Shown: piece after piece, positions 46,038-56,749 of the stretch
Layout of the letters: the number at the start of each line of letters is the position of its first letter
Position numbering within the stretch: position 1 is the first letter of the stretch
From: Chloroflexota bacterium
GTDB taxonomy: Bacteria; Chloroflexota; Limnocylindria; P2-11E
DNA length: 64,000 nt
Assembly: GCA_005882255.1 (NCBI GenBank)
Contig: VBEZ01000165.1
Span: 1-64,000, forward strand
Direction of reading: 5' to 3'
Translations under genes and position numbers: made by a program
Notes under the pieces: generated by a model
The model's input: the letters and a program-made list of their open reading frames with translations, nothing else
Told to the model about the DNA's origin: nothing
The model's database searches: none

Positions 46038-47873
46038 ATGCGCCGGACCGACATCCGCAACATCGCGATCATCGCGCACGTCGACCACGGGAAGACGACG
46101 CTGGTCGACGCCATGCTCCGGCAGAGCCATATCTTCCGCGACAACCAGCAGGTCGCCGAGCGCGTCATGGACTCGAACGCGCTCGAGCGCGAGCGCGGCA
46201 TCACCATCATGGCGAAGAACACCGCGGTCATGTATCGCGGAACGAAGATCAACATCGTCGACACGCCCGGCCACGCCGATTTCGGCGGCGAGGTCGAACG
46301 GGTCATGAACATGGTCGACGGCGTGCTTCTTCTCGTCGACGCGGTCGATGGGCCGATGCCGCAGACGAAATTCGTGCTGCGCCAGGCGCTCCGGCGCGGG
46401 CACCGCGCGATCGTGGTCATCAACAAGATCGATCGTCCGAACGCGCGCCCGGTGCACGTGCTGAATGAGACGTTCGACCTGTTCCTCGACCTCGGAGCCG
46501 CGAACGAGCAGGCCGAGTTCGCGACGATCTACACCAACGCGATCACCGGCGCGGCCAGCACCGACCACCGCCACATCGGCACCACGCTCGAGCCGCTGTT
46601 CGACGCGATCGTCGAGAGCATCCCCGCGCCCGATGTGGACGCCGAGGCGCCGGCGCAGCTGCTCGTGACGACGACGACCTACGACGATTACAAGGGCAAG
46701 ATCGCCGTCGGACGGCTCCAGAGCGGCGTGCTCAGGCGCGCGCAGCCGGTCATGCGCATCGACCACTTCGGCGCGCTCACGCCGGCGCGCGTCACGCAGC
46801 TCTTCACCTTCCAGGGTCTGGCGCGCGAAGAGGTCGAAGACGCGCGTGCCGGTGACATCGTCGCGGTCGCCGGTGTCCCCGACGTGGGCATCGGCGACAC
46901 GATCGCGGACGCAGCGGACCCGCGGCCCCTTCCGCCCATTCGCGTCGAAGAGCCCACGCTGCGGATGACCTTCGCCGTGAACACCAGCCCCTTCTCGGGA
47001 CGCGAGGGCACGCACGTCACCAGCCGCAAGCTGCGGGAGCGCCTCTACGCCGAGCTCGAGCGCGACGTGGCGCTGCGCGTGGCCGATACCGAGAGCCCCG
47101 ACACGCTGGTGGTGAGCGGCCGCGGTGAGCTGCACCTCGCGATCCTCATCGAGACGCTGCGGCGCGAGGGCTATGAGTTCCAGGTGTCGCGCCCGGAGGT
47201 CATCTACAAGGAGGAGGGCGGCGAGCAGCTGGAGCCGTACGAGCAGCTCGAGGTCGAGGTCGCGCAGGACGTGCTCGGCACGGTGGTAGAGCTCGCGGGC
47301 CGGCGGCGCGGCGCGCTCGTCGACATGAAGTACCGCGAGGATGGCAGCGCCCACTGCGTGTACCGGATCCCCACCCGCGGTCTGCTCGGATTCCGTCAGG
47401 CCTTTCTCACGAACACGCGCGGCAAGGGCGTGATGAACACGCTCTTCGCAGGATACGGTCCCTATGCCGGGTCGATCGAGTCGCGCGATCTCGGGTCGCT
47501 CATCGCGTTCGAAGCAGGCACGACGACGATGTTCGGGCTGAACCAGGCGCAGGAGCGCGGCCAGCTCTTCATCGGGCCCGGCGTGGAGGTCTACGAGGGG
47601 ATGGTCGTCGGCGAGCACATCCGCGACCGCGACCTCGAGGTGAATGTGGTGCGCAAGAAACACCTCACGAACATGCGAAGCAGCAATTCGGACATCGCCG
47701 CGAAGCTCGATGGACTCCGCGAGCTGTCGCTCGATGACGCGGTCGAATTCCTGGCCGATGACGAGCTGCTCGAGGTCACGCCGGCGGCGTATCGCATCCG
47801 CAAGCGCGTGCTGGCGAAGCAAGACCGTGATCGTCTCGCGGGCCAGCGCAAGAAGGCCGCAGCCGCCGTCTGA
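46038..47873 (+). CDS. typA: TypA/BipA translational GTPase
   Basis: [71 protein letters not shown]. Confidence 0.95.
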   Translation: MRRTDIRNIAIIAHVDHGKTTLVDAMLRQSHIFRDNQQVAERVMDSNALERERGITIMAKNTAVMYRGTKINIVDTPGHADFGGEVERVMNMVDGVLLLVDAVDGPMPQTKFVLRQALRRGHRAIVVINKIDRPNARPVHVLNETFDLFLDLGAANEQAEFATIYTNAITGAASTDHRHIGTTLEPLFDAIVESIPAPDVDAEAPAQLLVTTTTYDDYKGKIAVGRLQSGVLRRAQPVMRIDHFGALTPARVTQLFTFQGLAREEVEDARAGDIVAVAGVPDVGIGDTIADAADPRPLPPIRVEEPTLRMTFAVNTSPFSGREGTHVTSRKLRERLYAELERDVALRVADTESPDTLVVSGRGELHLAILIETLRREGYEFQVSRPEVIYKEEGGEQLEPYEQLEVEVAQDVLGTVVELAGRRRGALVDMKYREDGSAHCVYRIPTRGLLGFRQAFLTNTRGKGVMNTLFAGYGPYAGSIESRDLGSLIAFEAGTTTMFGLNQAQERGQLFIGPGVEVYEGMVVGEHIRDRDLEVNVVRKKHLTNMRSSNSDIAAKLDGLRELSLDDAVEFLADDELLEVTPAAYRIRKRVLAKQDRDRLAGQRKKAAAAV

Positions 47874-47904
47874 GAAGCCCGTCAGGCGCTACGATTTCGC
47901 CGGA

Positions 47905-48831
47905 ATGAAGACCCGTCACGACGACGCGGCGCTCCTCGCCGAGGTCGAGCCGACGGTCGCGCGTCTGCTGGATCGCCACGTCGGCGTGGCGAAGGAGTGG
48001 TTCCCGCACGACTACATCCCATACAGCCTGGGGCGCGACTACGACAAGGAGCCCTGGACGCCGGACCAGCCCAGGCTCACCGGCGTCGCGCAGACGGCCT
48101 TCGAGGTGAACCTGCTCACCGAAGACAACCTGCCCTCATACCACCGCCTCATCTACAAGATCTTCAGCAAGGGCGACGGCGCGTGGAAGAACTGGGTCAA
48201 CCGGTGGACCGCCGAAGAGGGCCGGCACGCGATCGTCATCCGCGATTACCTCGTCGTCACGCGGAACATCGATCCGGTCGCGCTCGAGCGTGGCCGGATG
48301 CAGAACGTGATGTCCGGCTACGACCACGACGTGAACGTGCTGCAGGGCCTCGCCTATACGTCGTTCCAGGAGCTCGCCACTCGTGTCTCGCACCAGAACA
48401 CCGGCCGGTACTCGGACGACCCGGTGGCGGACAAGATCATGTCGCGCGTCGCGCTCGACGAGAACCTGCACATGGTCTTCTACCGCGACGCGCTCGCGGC
48501 GATGCTCGAGATCGCGCCGTCCGAGGTCGTCACCGCGATCACGCGCGAGGTGCTCACGTTCGAGATGCCGGGCAGCGCCATCGCCGGATTCGTGCGCAAG
48601 GCGGCGCGGATGGCGGACGCGGGCATCTACGACCTCCGCATCCATCACGACGACATCCTGTGGCCGCTGCTCCGCTACTGGCGCATCTTCGAACGCACCG
48701 GTCTCGATGCCGAGGCCGAGCACGACCGCGACCGCCTTCACCGGTTCCTCGACAAGCTTGACGCGTCGGCGCGCATATACGAGGAGCGGCGCGCCGCCCG
48801 GCGCGAACGCGAAAGCAGCGCGGCCAAATAA
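47905..48831 (+). CDS. Acyl-ACP desaturase (DesA-like)
   Basis: RWTAEEGRHAIVIRDYLVVTRNIDP..GLAYTSFQELATRVSHQNTGRYSDDPVADKIMSRVALDENLHMVFYRD (EExxH, EnxH). Confidence 0.92.
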   Translation: MKTRHDDAALLAEVEPTVARLLDRHVGVAKEWFPHDYIPYSLGRDYDKEPWTPDQPRLTGVAQTAFEVNLLTEDNLPSYHRLIYKIFSKGDGAWKNWVNRWTAEEGRHAIVIRDYLVVTRNIDPVALERGRMQNVMSGYDHDVNVLQGLAYTSFQELATRVSHQNTGRYSDDPVADKIMSRVALDENLHMVFYRDALAAMLEIAPSEVVTAITREVLTFEMPGSAIAGFVRKAARMADAGIYDLRIHHDDILWPLLRYWRIFERTGLDAEAEHDRDRLHRFLDKLDASARIYEERRAARRERESSAAK

Positions 48832-48866
48832 TTCCTGCGGCCCATCTGCGCTAGCCTCGCGGGTCC

Positions 48867-50087
48867 GTGACCTCTTCCACTCACGACGCACCGAGCTACG
48901 GGCGGCTGTTCGCGATCGCCGGATTCCCGCGCTTGGTCGCGAGCATGATGCTCGCGCGTACCGCCGGCCAGATGGTGTCGTTGGTCCTCGTCCTCTTCGC
49001 TTTGCAGCGTTACGGATCGGCAGAGATCGCAGGTGCGGTCACTTTCCTCAGCATCCTGCCCGGCCTTGTCGGCAGCCCCGTCGCCGGCGCTCTGCTCGAC
49101 CGCCACGGCCGCACCCGACTCATGGTCCTCGATTACGTGATCGCAGGATGTTCGCTCGCGCTGATCGCGACGCTCGCCCTGGTGGACCTCCTTCCAGTGG
49201 CCGCGCTGCTGGCGATCGTGACCATCACCTCGCTCACCCAACCGCTGTCGAACACCGGCGTGCGGACGCTCTTCCCGCTCATCGTCCCGCGGCACCTGTG
49301 GGAGCGCGCGAACGCGATCGACAGCAACGGCTACGTCGTCGCGAGCATCGTCGGGCCGGCGCTCGCCGGCGCGCTCGTCGCGGCTTTCGGAGCCCCCGTT
49401 GCGCTCGTGTTCACCGCTTCCCTCTTCAGCGCAGCGGCCGTCGTCGCGCTCGGCCTGCGCGATCCTGCCACCAAGGGCGAGACCGGCCGGCTGTTGCCCG
49501 ACGCGTGGCGTGGGCTCGCGTACGTGGCGCGCAACCGCACGCTGCGGGCGCTTGCGCTGGCCGTGTCGACGAGCAACCTCGGATGGGGCATGTTCTTCCT
49601 CGCGCTGCCGGTGCTCGTGCTCCAGCGCTTCGGCCGCGGGCCCGAATTCGTGGGTCTGCTCTTCGCGCTGCTGGGAATCTCCGGCTCGGTTGCCGTGCTG
49701 TTGATGGGTCGGGTGTCGACGCGCGGTCGGGAACGGCAATGGCTCGCGCTCGCGATGCTTGGCGAGGCGGCGGCGATCGCGATCGTCATGCTCTACCCCG
49801 ACCCGCTGATCGTCGCGCTCGCGATGCTGGCTCTCGGCATCGCGACCGGTCCGTTCGACATCGTCCTGTTCACGCTGCGACAGCGCCGCACTGATCCGGC
49901 ATGGCTCGGCCGCGCCTTCGCGGTGTCGATGGCCCTCAACTTCGTCGGATTCCCGATCGGCTCGGCCATCGCGGGCGCGGTCGTTCCGATCTCGATCCCG
50001 CTCGTGCTGCTCGCGGCGGTGACGTGCGAGACACTCGGCGCGGTCTTCGCGTTCGTCGGCGTTCCCGGCGAGGACGCGTTAGCGTGA
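48867..50087 (+). CDS. MFS transporter
   Basis: Approximately 12 hydrophobic segments; [23 protein letters not shown]. Confidence 0.9.
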   Translation: MTSSTHDAPSYGRLFAIAGFPRLVASMMLARTAGQMVSLVLVLFALQRYGSAEIAGAVTFLSILPGLVGSPVAGALLDRHGRTRLMVLDYVIAGCSLALIATLALVDLLPVAALLAIVTITSLTQPLSNTGVRTLFPLIVPRHLWERANAIDSNGYVVASIVGPALAGALVAAFGAPVALVFTASLFSAAAVVALGLRDPATKGETGRLLPDAWRGLAYVARNRTLRALALAVSTSNLGWGMFFLALPVLVLQRFGRGPEFVGLLFALLGISGSVAVLLMGRVSTRGRERQWLALAMLGEAAAIAIVMLYPDPLIVALAMLALGIATGPFDIVLFTLRQRRTDPAWLGRAFAVSMALNFVGFPIGSAIAGAVVPISIPLVLLAAVTCETLGAVFAFVGVPGEDALA

Positions 50088-50091
50088 CGGC

Positions 50092-50958
50092 ATGATCCCG
50101 CTCGCCCCGTTCGGCAGCACCGGTCATCGCAGCACGCGCACTCTGTTCGGCGCAGCGGCGCTCTCACGCGTGACGCAGGCGGTCGCGGACGGGGTGCTCG
50201 ACCTGCTCCAGCGTTACGGCGTCAACCACATCGACACGGCGGCCAGCTACGGCGACGCCGAGCTGCGCGTCGCGCCCTGGATCAGAGGAGCCGGGCGTGA
50301 TCGTTTCTTCGTCGCGACAAAGACCGGCCGGCGAACGTACGCCGAGGCTCGCGACGAGATCCGCCGCTCGCTCGAGCGGCTGGGCACGGATCACGTCGAT
50401 CTCATCCAGCTGCACAACCTCGTGGACCAGGCCGAGTGGGACATGGCGTTCGCCCCCGACGGTGCGCTGCGCGCGGCGGTCGAGGCGCGCGATGCGGGTC
50501 TGGTGCGCTTCATCGGTGTGACCGGTCACGGTCTCGAGGCGCCGGCGCAGCACCGGCGAAGCCTGGAACGTTTCCCGTTCGATTCGGTGCTGTTCCCCTA
50601 CAACTACGTTCAGCTGCAGGCGCCCGCCTACGCGCGCGACGTGGCGGCGCTCATTGCGCTCTGCGAGGAACGCGGCGCGGCGATGCAGACGATCAAGGCG
50701 ATCACGCTCGGGCCGTGGCAGGCGGAACGGCCGAGCACGCCAACGACCTGGTACGAGCCGCTGCGCGAACAGCGCGACATCGATCTCGCAGTGCGCTGGG
50801 TGCTGAGCGATCCGAGAGTGTTCCTCAACACCGTCGGCGACGTCGGGCTGCTGCCGCTGGTCCTGGACGCCGCAGCGCGCGATGGCGTGCGGCCGCCGGA
50901 CGCGGACATGGACGAGCTGCTGCTGCGCCGCGAGATGAGCCCGCTCTTCACGACCTAA
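50092..50958 (+). CDS. Aldo/keto reductase
   Basis: [60 protein letters not shown]. Confidence 0.93.
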   Translation: MIPLAPFGSTGHRSTRTLFGAAALSRVTQAVADGVLDLLQRYGVNHIDTAASYGDAELRVAPWIRGAGRDRFFVATKTGRRTYAEARDEIRRSLERLGTDHVDLIQLHNLVDQAEWDMAFAPDGALRAAVEARDAGLVRFIGVTGHGLEAPAQHRRSLERFPFDSVLFPYNYVQLQAPAYARDVAALIALCEERGAAMQTIKAITLGPWQAERPSTPTTWYEPLREQRDIDLAVRWVLSDPRVFLNTVGDVGLLPLVLDAAARDGVRPPDADMDELLLRREMSPLFTT

Positions 50959-51629
50959 TCCTGCGACGCGTCGACGATCGCGACGACGCGGTCGAGGCCG
51001 CGCGGCGCATCGGGCGCGCCGTCGGGCGGCAAGAGGTAGAACCGCAGACCGGCGACGATCGCGCCGGCGTCGGCGACCGGATGATCGCCGACCATGAGCG
51101 TGTCGCGCGGCAGCGTGCCGAGCGCTTCGGAGGCGCGCAGGAAGATCCTGGGATCGGGCTTCTCGGCGCCGACCTCGAACGAGTGCGTGTACGCGTCGAC
51201 CAGCTCGGCCAGGCCGTGCGCCGTGAAGATGGGTCGCAGGTCGCGCGGCACGTTGCTCACGATTCCGATCCTGACGCCGCGCGAACGCAGCGCCCGCAGC
51301 GTCGGAGCCGTGTCCGGATAGGGGATCCAGGCGCGCGGATCCATCACGCGTTCGTACAGCGTGCTCGCGATGTCGGGCACCGCACCGTTCGCGCGCTCGA
51401 AGAGCGCGGTCCACACCTCGCGGTGCGCGTCCGCTGACAGGTCGCGTCCCTTCGCGAGCTCCTCGGGCATCTTGCCCGCCACCCACAGCTCATCCCAAAG
51501 CGCGCGCGCTTTGGTGGCCTCGATGTGCACGCCGCGCTCCGCAGCCGCCGCCACGATCACGCTGCCCGCATCCGGTGGCGAGAAGAGCGTGTCGCCCCAA
51601 TCGAAGAGCACGCCGCGGATCGGAGTCAC
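50955..51629 (-). CDS. HAD-superfamily hydrolase
   Basis: [61 protein letters not shown]. Confidence 0.92.
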   Translation of the reverse strand: MTPIRGVLFDWGDTLFSPPDAGSVIVAAAAERGVHIEATKARALWDELWVAGKMPEELAKGRDLSADAHREVWTALFERANGAVPDIASTLYERVMDPRAWIPYPDTAPTLRALRSRGVRIGIVSNVPRDLRPIFTAHGLAELVDAYTHSFEVGAEKPDPRIFLRASEALGTLPRDTLMVGDHPVADAGAIVAGLRFYLLPPDGAPDAPRGLDRVVAIVDASQD

Positions 51630-51677
51630 CCGCGCGATTCTGACGGACCGGAGCGTTCCATCGCAGAATGCGTCGCG

Positions 51678-52673
51678 ATGCGTGTCGCCATCCTCGGCGT
51701 TGGGCGTCTCGGCGCGTTCCACGCGAAGGTCCTCAGCGAAACGAAGGACGTGGACGAGCTACGCGTCTACGACGCGGACGACGCTCGCGCCAAAGACGTC
51801 GCCGCGACACTGCGCGTTCGGGCCGCCGCCTCGATCGACGAGGCGCTCGCGGGTGTCGATACCGCGGTCATCGTGACCCCGACCAACACGCACGCGTCGT
51901 TGATCAAGCGCTGCCTCGACGCGCGGATCGCGACGTTCTGCGAGAAGCCGATCGCGATCGGCATCCCCGAGACACGCGACATCGTCGCGCACGTCGAGCG
52001 CGCGAGGGGAAAGCTGCAGATCGGCTTTCAACGCCGCTTCGACGCGGGATACCTGAGGGCGCGCGATGACATCCGGGCCGGAAAGATCGGTGACGTGTTC
52101 TCCTTCGTCATGGTCAGCTGCGATCGCCTGCCGCCGCCCGACGCGTACGTCGCGACCTCGGGCGGCCAGTTCAAGGATCAGCTCATTCACGACTTCGACA
52201 TCACGCGCTGGCTCTTCGGCCAGGAAGCGGTGGAGGTGACCGCGACCGGCTCGACGCTCGGCTTCCCCCAGTACGAGGCGATGGGAGACGTCGGCACGTC
52301 GGTGGTGCTGATCCGCCTCTCCGGCGGCTCGCTCGGGCTCATCACCGGGCTGCGCCACAACGAAGCGGGGTACGACATCCACGTCGAGATCCATGGCGCG
52401 AAGGACACGCTCGCGATCGGCGTCGATCCGCGGACGCCCTGGCGCTCGGTCGAGGCCGACGCGCCGGCGCTCGCGGGGCCGCCCTACCCGACGTTCTTCG
52501 TGCGCTTCGACGGCGCCTACCGCGCGGAGCTCGCCGAGTTCCTGCGCTTCGCGCGCGGCGAGGCCGCGAACGCCTGCACTGCGGCGGACGCCCTCGAGGC
52601 GCTGCGGATCGCCGAGGCCGCGGGCCGCTCCTATCGCGAGCGGCGGACCGTGAAGCTCACCGAGATCACTTGA
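51678..52673 (+). CDS. Gfo/Idh/MocA oxidoreductase (inositol 2-dehydrogenase-like)
   Basis: MRVAILGVGRLGAFHAKVL..AVIVTPTNTHASLIKRCLDARIATFCEKPIA..GFQRRFDAGYLRARDDI..FKDQLIHDFDITRWLFG. Confidence 0.9.
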   Translation: MRVAILGVGRLGAFHAKVLSETKDVDELRVYDADDARAKDVAATLRVRAAASIDEALAGVDTAVIVTPTNTHASLIKRCLDARIATFCEKPIAIGIPETRDIVAHVERARGKLQIGFQRRFDAGYLRARDDIRAGKIGDVFSFVMVSCDRLPPPDAYVATSGGQFKDQLIHDFDITRWLFGQEAVEVTATGSTLGFPQYEAMGDVGTSVVLIRLSGGSLGLITGLRHNEAGYDIHVEIHGAKDTLAIGVDPRTPWRSVEADAPALAGPPYPTFFVRFDGAYRAELAEFLRFARGEAANACTAADALEALRIAEAAGRSYRERRTVKLTEIT

Positions 52674-53404
52674 CCGTCAGAGTCACCTTCATCGGGAGCG
52701 GGAACGCGTTCGCGGACGGCGGCCGCTCGCATGCCTGCATCCACGTGAGCGCTCCCGGTGTCTCGCTGCTGCTCGACTGCGGCGGTTCGGCCCTGCCCGC
52801 GATAAAGCGCGAGATCGATCCGGAAGCGATCGACGCGATCGCGATCAGCCACCTGCACGGCGACCACTTCGGCGGTATCCCGTATCTCGTCATCGAGCAA
52901 CATTTCGCGGGGCGGACCGCGCCGCTCGCGATCGCGGGTCCGCGGGCGCTTGTCCAGCGGCTGCGCGCCGCCGAGTCAGCGCTCTACCCCGATTTCTTCC
53001 GCAAGACGAAGCTCGCATTCCGGGTCGAGGAGACGGTGCTCGGCGCGAACGAGGTCGAGCTCGGGGGCGCGCTCGTGAGCGCGCTGCCGGTGAAGCACGT
53101 GGCCGAGTCGGATCCGCACGGTCTGCGGGTGCGCGTGGGTGACAAGCTCGTCGCGTATTCGGGCGACGCGATCTGGAGCGAGGAGCTGGCCCGCGTCGCG
53201 CACGGTGCCGATATCTTCATCTGCGACGCGTCGTTCTTCGACACCGACGACCCGTCGCACATCTCGTATCGCACGCTCATGTCGCACCGTGCCGAGCTCG
53301 AGTGCAAACGCATCGTGCTCACGCATCTCGGCGCGGAAACCCTCGCGCGGATCGGCGAGCTGGAGCTCGAACACGCTGTGGATGGGACGACGGTCGAGGT
53401 CTAG
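52670..53404 (+). CDS. MBL-fold metallo-hydrolase (RNase Z-like)
   Basis: VTFIGSGNAFADGGRSHACIHV..AIAISHLHGDHFGGIPYL; overlaps upstream stop. Confidence 0.9.
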   Translation: MTVRVTFIGSGNAFADGGRSHACIHVSAPGVSLLLDCGGSALPAIKREIDPEAIDAIAISHLHGDHFGGIPYLVIEQHFAGRTAPLAIAGPRALVQRLRAAESALYPDFFRKTKLAFRVEETVLGANEVELGGALVSALPVKHVAESDPHGLRVRVGDKLVAYSGDAIWSEELARVAHGADIFICDASFFDTDDPSHISYRTLMSHRAELECKRIVLTHLGAETLARIGELELEHAVDGTTVEV

Positions 53405-53429
53405 CGCAGGTCGCCGGCGTCGCCGGTGT

Positions 53430-53457
53430 TCAGCGCGCGGTCAGCGTGTGGTCAGCG
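53430..53457. repeat. Three phased direct repeats TCAGCG, period exactly 11 bp
   Basis: TCAGCG at 53430, 53441 and 53452; upstream of TACTTA (53466-53471) and the haem peroxidase gene. Confidence 0.6.
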
Positions 53458-53638
53458 ACACCCCCTACTTAGGTCACCCGCCCGGTACGAGCCGATTTGT
53501 CCACGTAACCGGCCATCGTGGCGCCGCCGTTAATGCGACGAGACCGAGCAGGTCGGCGGTCGCTCGCGTGAAAGGAGAGCGGCGAGCCACGTTCCGACCC
53601 GCGGTCGCCACGGCGGGGGGAAGGGGCGGGAGGTTGTC

Positions 53639-55555
53639 ATGCGTCAATGGAGACTCTGTACCGCCCTCGCACTGCTCTTCTCGATCATCATCCTCGCGGT
53701 CAATGCGACCCCCGCATCCGCGACCTCGTTCGTCATCCGCACGCTCGACGGCCGCGGGAACAATCCGCTCCACGCCGATTGGGGACGCGCGAACACGCTC
53801 TACCAGCGTGTCGGGGCGCCCAATTACGCCGACGGCGTCGGCGCCATCGTCGGCGGTCCATCGGCGCGGTACGTGAGCAACCGCGTGTTCAACGACATCG
53901 GCCAGAACATCTTCTCCGAGAACGCGCTGACCCAGTGGGCCTGGGTCTGGGGCCAGTTCATGGACCACGACTTCGGTCTTCGCGACGAAACGCCCGGCGC
54001 AAGCGTGCCACTCGCCTTCAACGCGAACGATCCACTCGAGACGTTCACGAATGACTTCGCGCAGATGTCGTTCACACGCACGCCGGCGGCCCCCGGGACG
54101 GGGACCGCGACGGCACGTCAGCACGTCAACACGCTCAGCAGCTTCATCGACGGCTCTGGTGTCTACGGCGTCACGCCGGCGCGCCTCGAGTGGCTCCGCG
54201 TCGGCCCGGTCGACAACGACCTGAGCAACAACGGCGCACGCCTGATGCTCACGCCGGATGGCTATCTGCCGCTCGTCACCGCGCGCGGCGACGCCGCATC
54301 GGCGCCCGCCATGGACCTCATGGGTCCGCTCGCCGGGGCACCCAACGATGCCGTTGTCGCGGGTGACGTCCGCGCCAACGAGAACATCGCGCTCACGGCC
54401 TTGCACACGCTGTTCGCTCGCGAACACAATCGCATCGTCGCGGCGCTTCCCGGTTTCCTGTCCGCGGAAGAGAGGTTCCAGATCGCTCGGCGCGTCGTCG
54501 GCGCGGAGCTCCAGTACATCACCTACACGCAGTTCCTACCGGCGGTCGGGCTCCGCCTGAGCCCCTATGCCGGGTACGAGCACACCGTGAACCCCGGTCT
54601 GTCGAACGAATTCGCCGTGGTCGGTTACCGCGCACACAGCATGATCCACGGAGAGTTCGATGTGGCCGCCGTAGCCGGGACGTACACCGGCGCGCAGCTC
54701 GCGGCGTTCGCGGCACGGGGCATCGCGGTCACCGAGACGGCCGACGAGGTCCAGCTGAACGTCCCGCTCAACGCGGCGTTCGGGGCACCCGACCTGCTGC
54801 GGCAGCTCGGCCTCGGCACCACGCTCGAAAGCCTGGGCGAGCGTCAATACCAGAACGACGAGCAGATGGACAACTCGCTACGCAGCGTCCTCTTTCAGGT
54901 CCCGAAGCCCGGGATCCCCGACCCGGCCGTGTGCGGCGAACCGGTCGACCATCCCGAGTGCTTCAAGGGCGTCACGGACCTCGGCGCGATCGACATCGCT
55001 CGCGGCCGTGACCACGGCATGCCGACGTACAACGACATGCGGCGCGCATACGGCCTCGCGCCAAAGACGTCGTTCACGGACATCACGGGTGAGGCCACGC
55101 AGCGCTTTCCCAGCGACCCGCTGATCGACGCCGGCGATCCGATCAACGATCCCAACATCCTCGACTTCGTCCGCCTCCTCGACGACAACGGGAACGTCAT
55201 CCCCTTCGGCAGTCCTGCGGCGAGCGAGAGCGCGGTCGTCGGCGTTCGCCGCACCACCCTGGCGGCACGCCTCAAGGCTGTATACGGGAACGTCGACACG
55301 CTGGACGCCTTCGTGGGCATGGTGGCCGAGCGCCACGTCAGTGGAGCGGAGTTCGGAGAGCTCCAGCTCGCGATGTGGAAGAAGCAGTTCGAGGCGCTAC
55401 GCGACGGCGACCGCTTCTTCTACCAGAACGACCCGATCCTCCGAGTCATCGACCTTCGTTTCGGCATCGACTACCGGCACACACTCTCGGAGATCGTCAA
55501 GCTCAACACCGGCGTCACCGTTCCAGCGAACGTCTTCACGTTCGCGGGCAACTGA
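53639..55555 (+). CDS. Secreted animal-type haem peroxidase
   Basis: Signal peptide; TQWAWVWGQFMDHDFGLRDE..SSFIDGSGVYG..RANENIALTALHTLFAREHNRI..RGRDHGMPTYNDMRRAYGL. Confidence 0.93.
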   Translation: MRQWRLCTALALLFSIIILAVNATPASATSFVIRTLDGRGNNPLHADWGRANTLYQRVGAPNYADGVGAIVGGPSARYVSNRVFNDIGQNIFSENALTQWAWVWGQFMDHDFGLRDETPGASVPLAFNANDPLETFTNDFAQMSFTRTPAAPGTGTATARQHVNTLSSFIDGSGVYGVTPARLEWLRVGPVDNDLSNNGARLMLTPDGYLPLVTARGDAASAPAMDLMGPLAGAPNDAVVAGDVRANENIALTALHTLFAREHNRIVAALPGFLSAEERFQIARRVVGAELQYITYTQFLPAVGLRLSPYAGYEHTVNPGLSNEFAVVGYRAHSMIHGEFDVAAVAGTYTGAQLAAFAARGIAVTETADEVQLNVPLNAAFGAPDLLRQLGLGTTLESLGERQYQNDEQMDNSLRSVLFQVPKPGIPDPAVCGEPVDHPECFKGVTDLGAIDIARGRDHGMPTYNDMRRAYGLAPKTSFTDITGEATQRFPSDPLIDAGDPINDPNILDFVRLLDDNGNVIPFGSPAASESAVVGVRRTTLAARLKAVYGNVDTLDAFVGMVAERHVSGAEFGELQLAMWKKQFEALRDGDRFFYQNDPILRVIDLRFGIDYRHTLSEIVKLNTGVTVPANVFTFAGN

Positions 55556-55612
55556 GCGACGGGGAGGGGGCGCAGCGTGCGCTCCCTCCTCGCTCCTTCC
55601 GGACGAAGCTCG

Positions 55613-56749
55613 TCACTCCGCGATGACGTGGATGCGCTCAGGCTTCACGGCGACCGTCACCGGACCGTCGAAGTCGGCGGCCGCGCCGGGATCGGGTTGA
55701 TCCACGATCCACTCGCGACCGTCGACCGTCACCCAGTAGCGCATGAGGTCGCCGAGGAACGCCCGCCGCGCGACGATGCCGGGGAGGCGGAAGCCGTCGG
55801 GATCCGCGGCCGGCGGACGGAGCGCGAGGGCCTCGGGCCGCACGCAGAGGCGCACCTCGCGTCCGGCGGCGAGCGCGAGCCCGCTCGGACGCCGCACGGT
55901 GACCGTCCGCTCGCCGAACGCGACCACGACCTCGTCGCCACGCACCTCACGCACCGTACCGGGAACGAGATTCACCGCGCCGACGAAGTCCGCGAGGAAC
56001 GAGGTGCGCGGGTGGTAGTAGATCTCCCACGGGGTACCGGCCTGCTCGACCTTGCCCGCGTTCATCACCGCGATCCAGTCCGAGAGCGACAGCGCCTCGT
56101 CCTGGTCGTGCGTGACGTACACGAACGTCATGCCCAGCCGCTGCTGCAGCGCGCGCAGCTCCCAGCGCAGCTGCACGCGAAGCTTCGCGTCGAGATTCGA
56201 CAGTGGCTCGTCGAGCAGCAGGATCTGCGGCTCGAGCACGAGAGCGCGTCCGACCGCGACGCGCTGCTGTTGTCCGCCGGAGAGCTGGTTGGGCCAGCGG
56301 TCTCCGAGCGCTCCGAGCCCGACGAACTCTAGCGTCTCCCTCACCCGTCGATCGCGCTCGTCCTTCGCCACGCCGCTGACGCGCAGTCCGTAGCCGACGT
56401 TGTCCTCGACGCTCATGTGCGGAAAGAGGGCGTAGTCCTGGAAGACCATGGCCGCGCCACGGCGATGGGCGGGCAGGTCGTTGATGCGCCGGCCTCCAAG
56501 CACGATGTCGCCCTTGTCCGGGTCGTAGAAGCCGGCGATCATGCGCAACGTCGTCGTCTTCCCGCAGCCCGAGGGGCCGAGGAGCGTCGCGAACGATCCG
56601 CGCGGGACCTCGAACGAGATGTCATCGACCGCCGGCGTTTCGCCGAACCGTTTGGTGACGTGATCGAGACGCAGGTGGATTTCGCCCGGCCGCGTCGGAG
56701 TTTCCGAGGCGACGGCCGCCGTCAGGGCATTTCTAAGCACGCGCGCCAC
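55613..56749 (-). CDS. ABC transporter ATP-binding protein (FbpC/PotA-like)
   Basis: LLGPSGCGKTTTLRMIAGF..NQLSGGQQQRVAVGRALVLEPQILLLDEPLSNLDAKLR; C-terminal TOBE. Confidence 0.93.
   Translation of the reverse strand: MARVLRNALTAAVASETPTRPGEIHLRLDHVTKRFGETPAVDDISFEVPRGSFATLLGPSGCGKTTTLRMIAGFYDPDKGDIVLGGRRINDLPAHRRGAAMVFQDYALFPHMSVEDNVGYGLRVSGVAKDERDRRVRETLEFVGLGALGDRWPNQLSGGQQQRVAVGRALVLEPQILLLDEPLSNLDAKLRVQLRWELRALQQRLGMTFVYVTHDQDEALSLSDWIAVMNAGKVEQAGTPWEIYYHPRTSFLADFVGAVNLVPGTVREVRGDEVVVAFGERTVTVRRPSGLALAAGREVRLCVRPEALALRPPAADPDGFRLPGIVARRAFLGDLMRYWVTVDGREWIVDQPDPGAAADFDGPVTVAVKPERIHVIAE

Noticed and set aside
46032-47822. 596-aa minus-strand ORF opposite typA
   Set aside because: Antisense shadow ORF in high-GC DNA; Arg/His/Asp-rich, no recognisable domain, while the + strand encodes a complete BipA.
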